From Acidiluteibacter sp963716125 (GTDB taxonomy: Bacteria; Bacteroidota; Bacteroidia; Flavobacteriales_E; Vicingaceae), in the NCBI GenBank assembly GCA_963716125.1, contig OY970294.1, positions 744,001 to 808,000 on the forward strand: a stretch of 64,000 nucleotides of DNA. Reading direction: 5' to 3'. Below, in pieces: positions 25,723-33,478 of the stretch. Position 1 is the stretch's first letter. Every line of letters begins with the position of its first letter. The position numbers and the translations under genes are program-made. The notes under the pieces were generated by a model. That model saw nothing but the letters and a program-made list of their open reading frames with translations. It was not told the DNA's origin and did not search any database.

Positions 25723-26907
25723 TTAACCATTTACAATTAAAGAAACCACACTTTCTTGCCTCAACCTCATTTCCTCCAAATCCACATTCTTTATCCAATT
25801 AACTCCCGGCTTTTTGCCTTTTTCAAAAGAACCAAAAGTTTTGCTGATGTTCAAAAATTCCGCACCATTAAATGTTGACCATTTCAATAGTTCTTGAAGT
25901 AAGATGGATGGCTCTGCGTAACTGATGGTTTTAATTTCTTCCAAAACAGATAATCCATAATTGCTTGCTAAGCTATCTGTTCCTATAGTGCATTTTAAAT
26001 TTCTGGAAGTAAAAAGCTTGAAATTAGGTAGTGTATTTTCAATGTATTGATTGGCTCTTGGGCAAAAACACCAATATAAATTTTGATGATTTTTTATAGC
26101 AAATTCAATGTCCTCTTTTGTAGTGAATGTGTTGTGAACCAACATGCAATTGGAATTTTTGGGTAGCATTTTTAAATAACTTACTAAAGAGCTCTGATTT
26201 TTGGCTTCCCATAAATCTAAGGATAATCCAAAACCTTGTAGCATTTGTGCTATTTTACCCACTCCTTCTTCATAAAAAGTATTTTCTTCGTTATTTTCTT
26301 GATTGTGAATACAAATCGGCAAGCTTTCTAAATGATTTTCTCGAATCAAATTAAATAATTTTTCAGAAACTGAATAAGGACTGTGAGGAACTATTGAGGC
26401 GGACAATTTCATCTGCTCCAATTGCTTTTTTAAATCTAGAGCCTTTTCAAAATTTTGACAAGCAGCATCGGGATTAAAACCGAAAAGTTCTATAAATGTG
26501 TGATAAAATATTTTGCTATCTGCTTTTTGTTGAAAGCTAGTAGAACCGTTTGAAATATCCCCAACAGCAACTATTCCATTTGCAATCATTTCTGTATCTG
26601 CTTTTTGAATAGCTTCTTGCAATAAATTTTCTGAAGCAGTCCTTTTGCTTTGTAATTCTTCTACAAAACCATAAATATGCGTATGTTCTTTTATTTGTCC
26701 TTTTAAATGTGACAATTCTAAATGACAATGGCTGTTGATAAAACCAGGGCATAAGATTCCTTCAAAATGTTCTATCTTATCTTTAGGGATGTCATTGTTT
26801 TGATTTAAAACCTCCAAAATAGTTCCATCATTATCCACCACTAAAACACCATTTTTGATAGGTTCTTGGGTTATTGGGAAAATATAATCTGCTGTAAGAT
26901 ATCTCAT
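25723..26907 (-). CDS. Amidohydrolase-family deaminase/chlorohydrolase-like enzyme
   Basis: 394 residues of the amidohydrolase superfamily: metal site NSHCHLELSHLKG (near 60), His in CIHNQENN (near 203), VHNTFTTKED (near 260) and the Asp in GTDSLASNYGLSVLEEI (near 314). This is the subgroup of SAH/guanine/aminofutalosine deaminases. Aminofutalosine deaminase of menaquinone synthesis is one possibility, but nothing nearby confirms it. Its first ~9 codons and 5' flank are duplicated at 27780-27816, beyond an inserted toxin-antitoxin segment that has separated the gene from its ancestral upstream region. Confidence 0.8.
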   Translation of the reverse strand: MRYLTADYIFPITQEPIKNGVLVVDNDGTILEVLNQNNDIPKDKIEHFEGILCPGFINSHCHLELSHLKGQIKEHTHIYGFVEELQSKRTASENLLQEAIQKADTEMIANGIVAVGDISNGSTSFQQKADSKIFYHTFIELFGFNPDAACQNFEKALDLKKQLEQMKLSASIVPHSPYSVSEKLFNLIRENHLESLPICIHNQENNEENTFYEEGVGKIAQMLQGFGLSLDLWEAKNQSSLVSYLKMLPKNSNCMLVHNTFTTKEDIEFAIKNHQNLYWCFCPRANQYIENTLPNFKLFTSRNLKCTIGTDSLASNYGLSVLEEIKTISYAEPSILLQELLKWSTFNGAEFLNISKTFGSFEKGKKPGVNWIKNVDLEEMRLRQESVVSLIVNG

Positions 26908-26915
26908 GATTAGTA
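26879..26915. repeat. 37 bp direct repeat, left copy
   Basis: Identical to 27780-27816. It covers the start codon and first codons of the amidohydrolase gene. The two copies flank a ~860 bp segment carrying toxin-antitoxin genes. Confidence 0.9.
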
Positions 26916-27017
26916 TTTGTGATGACTTCGATTGTCGAAAAAAGCGATGATTTCAATAATATCATCTTTATTACCGAAATAGCTATCAAATGTCGCATAT
27001 TTCGTTCCTCATCTGCT
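26910..27017 (-). pseudogene. Remnant of a RelE/ParE-type toxin C-terminus
   Basis: Read leftward, the frame ends KDDIIEIIAFFDNRSHHKY followed by TAA at 26910, three bases before the amidohydrolase ATG. This has the strand and FFDNR ending common in RelE/ParE toxins. A stop lies upstream in frame near 27017 and there is no start, so it is a fragment. Assignment rests on a short motif. Confidence 0.4.
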
Positions 27018-27087
27018 TGTTTGTAAGCAGCTCGGTATTAACTAATTCTACATTTTTATAAGATTAAATTAAAATTATATAAGGTAT

Positions 27088-27336
27088 TTAAAAATTTAAT
27101 TGGTATAATTGATAAACAAAGGAAGTTTGAGGTGCAACAACGCATCTTCTCAACTGTTTATGTTTATCAGATGGTGGACAAAGCTTTTTTTGTGTTTTTA
27201 GCTTTTTAAGATAGCCCTCAACTTTAGTTTCAAAATCTACAGCTTCTTTAATTGTCCATTTTTTAAGTATTTGCCGAAGAGTCTTTAAATAAGTTTCTTC
27301 GGCTAAAGGAGACCAATAGATGAACATTTTATTCAT
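27088..27336 (-). CDS. RelE/ParE-family toxin, apparently truncated
   Basis: 82 residues beginning MNKMFIYWSPLAEETYLKTL, the usual RelE/ParE helix-strand start, and running to LRRCVVAPQTSFVYQLYQ. Family members have about 95-105 residues and continue with a last strand ending near RQNP; here the frame stops at LNF, so the C-terminal strand is missing and the toxin may be inactive. The ATG overlaps the antitoxin stop by 4 bp. Canonical members cleave mRNA or inhibit gyrase. Confidence 0.7.
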   Translation of the reverse strand: MNKMFIYWSPLAEETYLKTLRQILKKWTIKEAVDFETKVEGYLKKLKTQKKLCPPSDKHKQLRRCVVAPQTSFVYQLYQLNF

Positions 27337-27584
27337 TTTCTATTGAGTATATTATCTACTTTTTGTTGCACTTTATCATGCGGTATTCCTTCCTTATTTT
27401 CAAGTTGTTGAATACCTATTTCAATGGCTTCTTTTTCTTTAGTTGAAATGGTATCCCACCAATCTTCATTTCTTCCTTTCAGTGCGGTGAAGTAAGCTTG
27501 TACCTTACTAAGAATACTTTCATCTTCTGTCTCAACAACAAGTTTGTGTAAGTAATTTTTTATGTCTGCTGTACTTGTTTTCAT
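27333..27584 (-). CDS. Type II antitoxin-like protein
   Basis: 83 residues, acidic and helical. The C-terminal block (DWWDTISTKEKEAIEIGIQQLENKEGIPHDKV) is the pattern of Bacteroidota antitoxins that partner RelE/ParE toxins. It lies directly upstream of the toxin with an ATGA overlap, the typical antitoxin-first operon. 27585-27779 upstream shows no other gene. Confidence 0.7.
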   Translation of the reverse strand: MKTSTADIKNYLHKLVVETEDESILSKVQAYFTALKGRNEDWWDTISTKEKEAIEIGIQQLENKEGIPHDKVQQKVDNILNRK

Positions 27585-27779
27585 GCGATTACATTTTAAA
27601 TATCATTTGCGACTATCGTTTTGCAAACCTATTTATTTCCAAGTTTGTCATTGCTTTCTTTTAACTTTTTTGAGTAAGTCTTATGTGTGGTGAAGGTTGA
27701 TAGCTTGCTCTAAAAAGTATTTGATAAGTCTATATCCACAAAAATACGAGAAAATTTTAACTGCTATAAATTCAATAGA

Positions 27780-27816
27780 AAAATATAATCTGCTGTAAGA
27801 TATCTCATGATTAGTA
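27780..27816. repeat. 37 bp direct repeat, right copy
   Basis: Second copy of the amidohydrolase 5' end. It lies in the rlmN upstream region, and its ATG no longer leads to an amidohydrolase gene. Confidence 0.9.
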
Positions 27817-27841
27817 GCTGTATAAGCACAAAAATAAACAT

Positions 27842-27849
27842 TAACTTTG
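27842..27849 (+). promoter_or_regulatory. Probable rlmN promoter (-7 element)
   Basis: TAACTTTG lies 8 bp before the rlmN ATG at 27858, implying a leader of only a few bases. It argues against the upstream in-frame ATG at 27807. Confidence 0.45.
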
Positions 27850-27857
27850 CCTTTGAA

Positions 27858-28928
27858 ATGGAGAATAGCAAAAAAAAGAACATAAGATCGCTAAGTGAGG
27901 ATGAAATTCTTGAATTCTTTACTTCTGTTGGGGAGAAAGCATTTCGTGCCAAGCAATTAAATGAATGGTTGTGGCAAAAAGGAGCACGGTCCTTTGATCA
28001 AATGACCAACTTGTCTGAAGGTTTGCGTCAAAAATTACAGGACAACTTTACGATTCATGCGGTTACAATTGCAGATAAACAAATCAGCGCAGACAGAACC
28101 ATCAAAAATGCCTTTGAATTATATGATAAAAATATAACAGAAGGAGTATTAATTCCAAGTACCACTAGAATGACAGCTTGTATATCTTCTCAAGTTGGCT
28201 GTAGTTTAAGTTGTAAATTTTGTGCTACTGGTCGTTTAAAAAGATTGAGAAACATTGATGCAGATGAAATATTCGACCAAGTGGTTCATATCAAAGAACA
28301 AGCTGAAAGTCATTACAATACACCATTAACAAATATTGTATATATGGGAATGGGTGAGCCATTGCTCAATTATACGAATGTGTTGGAAAGCATTGAAAAA
28401 ATCACATCTCCAAAGGGTTTGGGAATGTCGCCAAAGCGAATTACGGTTTCTACAGCAGGAATTGCCAAAGCTATTAAAAGGTTAGGTGATGATGAAGTAA
28501 AATTTAATTTAGCTTTATCGCTTCATGCAGCTAATGATGAAAAACGCGATAAAATAATGCCCATCAATGAACAGAATAATTTGGAAGCTTTGGCAGAAGC
28601 ACTAAAGTATTTTTATGAACGCACTGGGACTAGAGTTACCTATGAATATATTATTTTTAAAGACTTTAATGACGAATTAGAAGATGCTGTTGAGTTGGCA
28701 GCATTCTGTAAGCGTGTGCCTTGCAAAATAAACATCATTGAATATAATCCAATTGATGACGCGGAATTTCAGCAGGCAGACACTGCAAAAGTAGATGCAT
28801 TTGCCGCTTATTTGGAAAGTAAAAATTTGGTGGTCAACATACGTAGAAGTAGAGGTAAAGACATAGATGCTGCCTGTGGACAATTGGCCAATAAAAATGA
28901 AGCCGCAGTCCATAAAGTTTTGAAATAA
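27858..28928 (+). CDS. rlmN: Dual-specificity RNA methyltransferase RlmN
   Basis: 356 residues from the ATG at 27858; the upstream ATG at 27807 lies in the direct repeat and before the promoter motif. The radical-SAM cluster is CSLSCKFC (C-x3-C-x2-C), preceded by SSQVGC and followed by YMGMGEPLLNY and SLHAANDEKRDKIMP. The methyl-carrying Cys near the C-terminus is in AACGQL. It methylates C2 of A2503 in 23S rRNA and A37 of some tRNAs. Divergent from the amidohydrolase and TA segment. Confidence 0.95.
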   Translation: MENSKKKNIRSLSEDEILEFFTSVGEKAFRAKQLNEWLWQKGARSFDQMTNLSEGLRQKLQDNFTIHAVTIADKQISADRTIKNAFELYDKNITEGVLIPSTTRMTACISSQVGCSLSCKFCATGRLKRLRNIDADEIFDQVVHIKEQAESHYNTPLTNIVYMGMGEPLLNYTNVLESIEKITSPKGLGMSPKRITVSTAGIAKAIKRLGDDEVKFNLALSLHAANDEKRDKIMPINEQNNLEALAEALKYFYERTGTRVTYEYIIFKDFNDELEDAVELAAFCKRVPCKINIIEYNPIDDAEFQQADTAKVDAFAAYLESKNLVVNIRRSRGKDIDAACGQLANKNEAAVHKVLK

Positions 28929-28968
28929 ATTTGATTGAAAATCTAATGCTTATTCTGACTTAATTCCC

Positions 28969-28976
28969 TATTTTTG
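28969..28976 (+). promoter_or_regulatory. Probable promoter for the polyprenyl synthase gene
   Basis: TATTTTTG fits TAnnTTTG, 12 bp before the ATG at 28989, and overlaps the alternative TTG start at 28974, which makes that start unlikely. Confidence 0.4.
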
Positions 28977-28988
28977 GTCTCCAATCTT

Positions 28989-29966
28989 ATGCAGTATTCA
29001 CTCACAAAAATAAAGGCGCCAATACTAGATGAAATGGAAAGTTTCGAAAGTCACTTTCGAGATTCTATGAAATCGCAAGTGCCACTATTGGATAAGATTA
29101 CACATTATATAATTAAGCGTAAGGGAAAGCAAATGCGACCTATGTTTGTGTTTCTTTCCGCCAAGCTTTTTGCAGATACCACAGAGAAAACTTATATAGC
29201 TGCCTCATTGATTGAGTTGTTACACACGGCAACTTTGGTTCATGATGATGTAGTAGATGAATCTTACCAACGAAGAGGATTTTTTTCTATTAATGCATTG
29301 TGGAAAAACAAAATTGCCGTTTTAGTAGGTGATTATTTATTGTCTAAAGGATTGTTGCTTTCTGTTGATAACAACGGTTTTGATTTGCTGAGAATAGTTT
29401 CTGATTCCGTTCGTAAAATGAGCGAAGGAGAATTATTACAAATAGAAAAAGCTAGAAGATTGGATATTGAAGAGCCGATTTACTTTGATATTATCCGCAA
29501 GAAAACAGCTACATTAATTGCTTCATGTTGTGCAACTGGTGCTGCTTCTGTTGGTGAATCGGCAGAAACGATTGAAAAAATGCATCAGTTTGGCGAATAT
29601 ACAGGTATTGCTTTTCAAATAAAAGACGATTTGTTTGATTATGGAAGTGGTGAGGATATTGGAAAACCTGTGGGGATTGATATCAAAGAAAAGAAAATGA
29701 CCTTACCTTTGATTTATGCATTAAATAATTGCAGTAAATCAGAAAAAAGAAAAGTCATCAATATAATCAAAAATAAAAGTGAAGAAGTAGATAAAGTACA
29801 AGAAGTGATTGATTTTGTTGTGAAAAGTGGTGGAATTGAATATGCCACTGAAAAAATGTATGAATATCGAAAAATGGCTTTGGATATTTTGCACCAATTT
29901 CCCGACAAGGAAGCTCGACAATCATTAGAAGAATTAGTGATGTACACTACTGAAAGAAAGAAATAA
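28989..29966 (+). CDS. Polyprenyl diphosphate synthase
   Basis: 325 residues (start ATG 28989). First Asp-rich motif HDDVVDES (DDxxD type, near 80), GKQMRPMFVFLSAK upstream of it, GDYLLSKGL near 113, and second Asp motif FQIKDDLFDYGSGEDIGKPVG near 210. Long-chain trans-prenyl synthases of this kind (IspB-like) make the side chain of menaquinone; chain length cannot be read here. It would use isoprenoid units from the MEP pathway (ispD, 17900). Confidence 0.92.
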   Translation: MQYSLTKIKAPILDEMESFESHFRDSMKSQVPLLDKITHYIIKRKGKQMRPMFVFLSAKLFADTTEKTYIAASLIELLHTATLVHDDVVDESYQRRGFFSINALWKNKIAVLVGDYLLSKGLLLSVDNNGFDLLRIVSDSVRKMSEGELLQIEKARRLDIEEPIYFDIIRKKTATLIASCCATGAASVGESAETIEKMHQFGEYTGIAFQIKDDLFDYGSGEDIGKPVGIDIKEKKMTLPLIYALNNCSKSEKRKVINIIKNKSEEVDKVQEVIDFVVKSGGIEYATEKMYEYRKMALDILHQFPDKEARQSLEELVMYTTERKK

Positions 29967-30022
29967 ATTCTATACTTTTACTATACAATATTTATATAAT
30001 TAACTAAATATTAAAAATTTCA

Positions 30023-30409
30023 ATGAAAAATATATTATTTGCATTTTTTTTAATCGCCTTAGTGGCTTGTGGAAATTCTGAACCTGAAAATAATTTGGAA
30101 GCTGTAAAAACAGATGCTAAATACGGTGACTCTACTGGTGTTTTTGAAGAGTATTATCCCAACGGAAAAATGAGAATCAAAGGATATTTAACCAATGGAA
30201 AACGAGATGGTGTTTGGAATTATTTTTACGAAAACGGTTATACCTGGAGTAAAGGAGTATACAAAAATGGCGTTCGTGATGGCTATTCAATGACTTATCA
30301 TGAAAATGGAGTAAAAAATATGCAAGGGCAATATAAAGCTGGTGAAAAAGCTGGTGTTTGGAAGTTTTGGAGTGCTGAAGGAGATTTACTGAAAAGAAGT
30401 CAACGTTGA
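30023..30409 (+). CDS. MORN-repeat lipoprotein (YwqK-like)
   Basis: 128 residues with a lipoprotein signal (FLIALVACG, Cys16) and four MORN-type repeats (GVFEEYYPNGKMRIKGYLTNGKRDGVWNYF has two, then VRDGYSMTYHENG and KAGVWKFWSAEG). Databases often label these YwqK-family antitoxins, but there is no toxin next to it. Probably an outer-membrane lipoprotein with a structural or binding role. Confidence 0.8.
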   Translation: MKNILFAFFLIALVACGNSEPENNLEAVKTDAKYGDSTGVFEEYYPNGKMRIKGYLTNGKRDGVWNYFYENGYTWSKGVYKNGVRDGYSMTYHENGVKNMQGQYKAGEKAGVWKFWSAEGDLLKRSQR

Positions 30410-30461
30410 CGAATAAGTATTTATTGATTTTAAAGGATTAAAAAATTATTGAATTGAATGA

Positions 30462-30549
30462 TTTTTTGTTTCACTTTTTGCTCACCTGCCTGCAGTAGCC
30501 AAAAAAACTGCTTTCTGCGGAGGCATGGCAAAAAAAGTGAAGAAAAGAA
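30462..30549. repeat. Long stem-loop between MORN gene and dnaG
   Basis: The left arm around TTGTTTCACTTTTTGC (30466-30481) pairs with GCAAAAAAAGTGAAGAAAAG (30529-30548) with small bulges; the loop contains a second pair around TGCCTGC. It belongs with the stem-loops at 16221 and 17713. It may terminate the MORN transcript. The 188 bp gap shows nothing else. Confidence 0.5.
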
Positions 30550-30597
30550 TAAATAAAATCAAAATCCGTATTTTAGCTAAGACAAATAAATAAAATT

Positions 30598-32559
30598 TTG
30601 ATTCCACAAGATAAAGTTTCGGAAATAATTGAAGCTTCTCGTGTTGAGGAAATAATTGAAGAGCATGTAAGCCTTAAAAAAAGAGGTGCTAACTTGCTCG
30701 GATTGTGCCCTTTTCATAATGAGAAATCGCCTTCATTTACTGTTTCGCCAGCTAAAGGCATTTATAAATGCTTTGGTTGTGGAAAAGCAGGAAATGCCAT
30801 CAACTTTTTGATGGATTATGAACAATTAAGCTATCCCGAAGCATTAAAGTCTTTAGCAAAAAAATATAATATTGAAATTGAAGAAGAGGAGCTTTCTGTA
30901 GATCAGATCAAAGAACTGAATCAAAAGGAAAGTTTATACATTGTTTCTCAGTTTGCTACTGATTATTTTCAAGAGCAATTACATGCTACCGCTAAAGGCA
31001 AGGCAATCGGTTACAGCTATTTTAAAGAAAGAGGTTTCAGTGAAGAAACGATTAAAAAATTCCAATTAGGTTACAGCCAAGATGATTGGTCAGCATTTAC
31101 TGATGCTGCGGTTGCAAAAGGGTATCAATTAGATTATTTAGAATCTACGGGATTAACTATAATTAAGGAAGATAAAAAGTTTGATCGATTCAAAGGCAGG
31201 GTGATGTTTCCGATTCACAATATTTCGGGTAGAGTGTTGGGATTTGGTGGTCGGATTTTAACCAATGATAAAAAAGCAGCTAAATATCTCAATTCTCCTG
31301 AGAGTGAAATTTACCATAAAAGTAAAGTGCTTTATGGGATATTTTTTGCCAAAAAGTCTATTGTTGCTCAAGATAATTGTCTTTTAGTAGAAGGTTATAC
31401 CGATGTAATTTCACTGCATCAAAATGGTGTTGAAAATGTGGTTTCTTCTAGTGGAACTTCACTTACAGTGGATCAAATTAGATTGATAAAGCGCTACACA
31501 CCTAATATTACTATTCTTTTTGATGGTGACACAGCTGGTTTGAAAGCTTCTTTTAGAGGAATCGATATGATTTTGGAAGCTGGAATGAATGTGAAGGTAG
31601 TTTTATTTCCTGATGGTGAAGATCCTGACTCATTTGCAAAAGCGCATCGAAAAGAAGAAATAGAAGATTTCATACAAAAGGAATCTAAGGATTTTATCAA
31701 GTTTAAAACGGATGTACTGCTAAAAGAAGCAGGGAAAGATCCAATTAAAAAGGCTGGTTTAATCAAAGAAATAGTGGAAAGTATTGCTTTAATACCCGAT
31801 CCTATTATTCGTTCAGTCTATATCCAAGAATGCAGTAATTTGATGGATATGGAAGAAAAAATCTTGTTGACCGAACTGAATAAAGTTCGAAAAGCACGAT
31901 TGAGTAAAACCTTGAGTAACCAAGAACGAAGTCAGGTAGAAATAACTCATACTGAATATGATAATTCTGATTCAAATAAAGCTTTAGAATTACCCAAAAA
32001 GGATAATTATCAAGAGAGAGACATTATTCGATTAATGATTCAATATGGTTTTCAAGAAGTAGATTTAGAAGTAGATAAAGATGAAAAGGGAGAAGCTATT
32101 ACAGATAAATTCAAATTGTTAGAAGTAATTATTGAAGATTTAATAGAAGATAAAATTGAATTTGAAGAAGCTATTTATCAAAAAATTTATCAAGAATTTT
32201 TGGCAGCCTACAAGGAAGATAATTTGTTAGGGGAGAAGCATTTTGTTCATCATAGTGATAATCAAATTAGATTATTGTCTATTGATTTAGTTTCTCAACC
32301 TTACATTTTAAGTGATCAATGGGAAGAAAAACATCATATTTTAACCCACAAGGAAACGGACGATTTGTATAAAACAATTCAATCTGGTTTAAACTATTTT
32401 AAATTTAAAAAGCTTTATCGCTTAAAGTTAGAAAAAGAAAAATTACTAATGGAAGCCAATGAAGCAGATCAATATACGGATGTACTTTTGGATATTATTA
32501 ATATTCAAAACTCTCGAAAAAAATTAGCTCATATTTTAGGAATTGTAATTACAGATTAA
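30598..32559 (+). CDS. dnaG: DNA primase DnaG
   Basis: 653 residues from a TTG start (IPQDKVSEIIEASRVEEII, the canonical DnaG N-terminus). Zinc finger ligands Cys37, His40, Cys58 and Cys61 (CPFH...CFGC). The TOPRIM core shows VEGYTDVISLHQNG (near 265) and LFDGDTAGLKA (near 308) with DGEDPDS. The C-terminal helicase-binding region is diverged. It primes replication. mscS starts on its last base (TAATG). Confidence 0.96.
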   Translation: MIPQDKVSEIIEASRVEEIIEEHVSLKKRGANLLGLCPFHNEKSPSFTVSPAKGIYKCFGCGKAGNAINFLMDYEQLSYPEALKSLAKKYNIEIEEEELSVDQIKELNQKESLYIVSQFATDYFQEQLHATAKGKAIGYSYFKERGFSEETIKKFQLGYSQDDWSAFTDAAVAKGYQLDYLESTGLTIIKEDKKFDRFKGRVMFPIHNISGRVLGFGGRILTNDKKAAKYLNSPESEIYHKSKVLYGIFFAKKSIVAQDNCLLVEGYTDVISLHQNGVENVVSSSGTSLTVDQIRLIKRYTPNITILFDGDTAGLKASFRGIDMILEAGMNVKVVLFPDGEDPDSFAKAHRKEEIEDFIQKESKDFIKFKTDVLLKEAGKDPIKKAGLIKEIVESIALIPDPIIRSVYIQECSNLMDMEEKILLTELNKVRKARLSKTLSNQERSQVEITHTEYDNSDSNKALELPKKDNYQERDIIRLMIQYGFQEVDLEVDKDEKGEAITDKFKLLEVIIEDLIEDKIEFEEAIYQKIYQEFLAAYKEDNLLGEKHFVHHSDNQIRLLSIDLVSQPYILSDQWEEKHHILTHKETDDLYKTIQSGLNYFKFKKLYRLKLEKEKLLMEANEADQYTDVLLDIINIQNSRKKLAHILGIVITD

Positions 32560-33437
32560 TGGATATTAAAAACTTTCTAACGGAGTTAAAAGAAATATTG
32601 GAGTTCAAAATAATTGAAGTTTCCAACTATACTTTAACACTATATCACCTTCTATTATTTATAGGAATAATAATTTTAATCAAATTGTTAGTTAAAGGGA
32701 TAGAGTTATTTGTCCATCGAAAAATTAAAGGTAAAAATTGGATTGATGAAGGAAAGCAATTTGCTTTAATGCAGTTGATTAAATACTTTATTTATACGGT
32801 AGGGATAGTTATAGGCTTACGTAGTATTGGAATAGATGTAACGGTTTTAATATTTGGATCTACTGCTCTATTTGTTGGTTTAGGTTTTGGTTTGCAAGAG
32901 GCGTTTAGAGATTTTGTTTCTGGTGTAATTTTACTTTTTGAAGGTAATGTTAAAGTAGGTGATGTTATAGAGATGGATAATGGCTTAGTGGGAATTGTAA
33001 AAATTATAAATCTTCGAACTTCAAAAGTGCGAACTCGGGATGGAATTATGATGGTGGTTCCTAATTCTGAGTTGGTTAATAAGAGAGTAGTTAACTGGAG
33101 CAATAGCAATAAATTAACTCGATTTTCAGTTTTAGTGGGTGTGCCTCATGGTATAGATGCTAATTTAATTAAAGATATTTTGCTTGAAGTAGCTTCAAAA
33201 AATGATACAATAGCGACAAGAATCCCTGCATTTGTTCGTTTTTCGTGTTTTAATGAAAGTACTTTAGATTTTGAATTGCATTTTTGGACCGAGCAAGTTT
33301 GGAGAATAGAAACGACAAAAAGTAATTTGCGTTTCGCTATTTATGAAAAACTGTGTGAGCTTAAAATTCCATTACCTTTTAATCAAATGGATTTGCATAT
33401 TAAGTCCGATTTTAGAGATCAACAAAATAAGGACTAA
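32559..33437 (+). CDS. MscS-family mechanosensitive channel
   Basis: 292 residues. Membrane helices near 28-47, 68-88 and the pore helix within FGSTALFVGLGFGLQEAFRDFVSGVILLFEG (100-130), followed by the MscS beta domain (VGDVIEM, IINLRTSKVRTRDGIMMVVPNSELVNKRVVNW). It releases solutes on hypo-osmotic shock. Translationally coupled to dnaG by a 1 bp overlap. Confidence 0.92.
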   Translation: MDIKNFLTELKEILEFKIIEVSNYTLTLYHLLLFIGIIILIKLLVKGIELFVHRKIKGKNWIDEGKQFALMQLIKYFIYTVGIVIGLRSIGIDVTVLIFGSTALFVGLGFGLQEAFRDFVSGVILLFEGNVKVGDVIEMDNGLVGIVKIINLRTSKVRTRDGIMMVVPNSELVNKRVVNWSNSNKLTRFSVLVGVPHGIDANLIKDILLEVASKNDTIATRIPAFVRFSCFNESTLDFELHFWTEQVWRIETTKSNLRFAIYEKLCELKIPLPFNQMDLHIKSDFRDQQNKD

Positions 33438-33465
33438 TATAAGTTTCATATAAAGATAGTATTGC

Positions 33466-33473
33466 TACTTTTG
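33466..33473 (+). promoter_or_regulatory. Probable promoter for the ClC gene
   Basis: TACTTTTG ends 5 bp before the ATG at 33479, implying a leaderless or nearly leaderless transcript. Confidence 0.35.
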
Positions 33474-33478
33474 CCCGA

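Larger units (their letters stand above)
26916..27779. mobile_element. Inserted toxin-antitoxin segment between direct repeats
   Basis: Bounded by the perfect 37 bp repeats, this segment holds a toxin remnant, a toxin gene and an antitoxin gene, and no recombinase. Removing it plus one repeat would place the amidohydrolase start next to the rlmN promoter region. It is interpreted as an insertion or a tandem-duplication product; the mechanism is unknown. Confidence 0.6.

Noticed and set aside
30023..30409. Antitoxin of a toxin-antitoxin pair (YwqK label)
   Set aside because: The protein is a MORN-repeat lipoprotein with no toxin neighbour; the label in databases does not fit the context.
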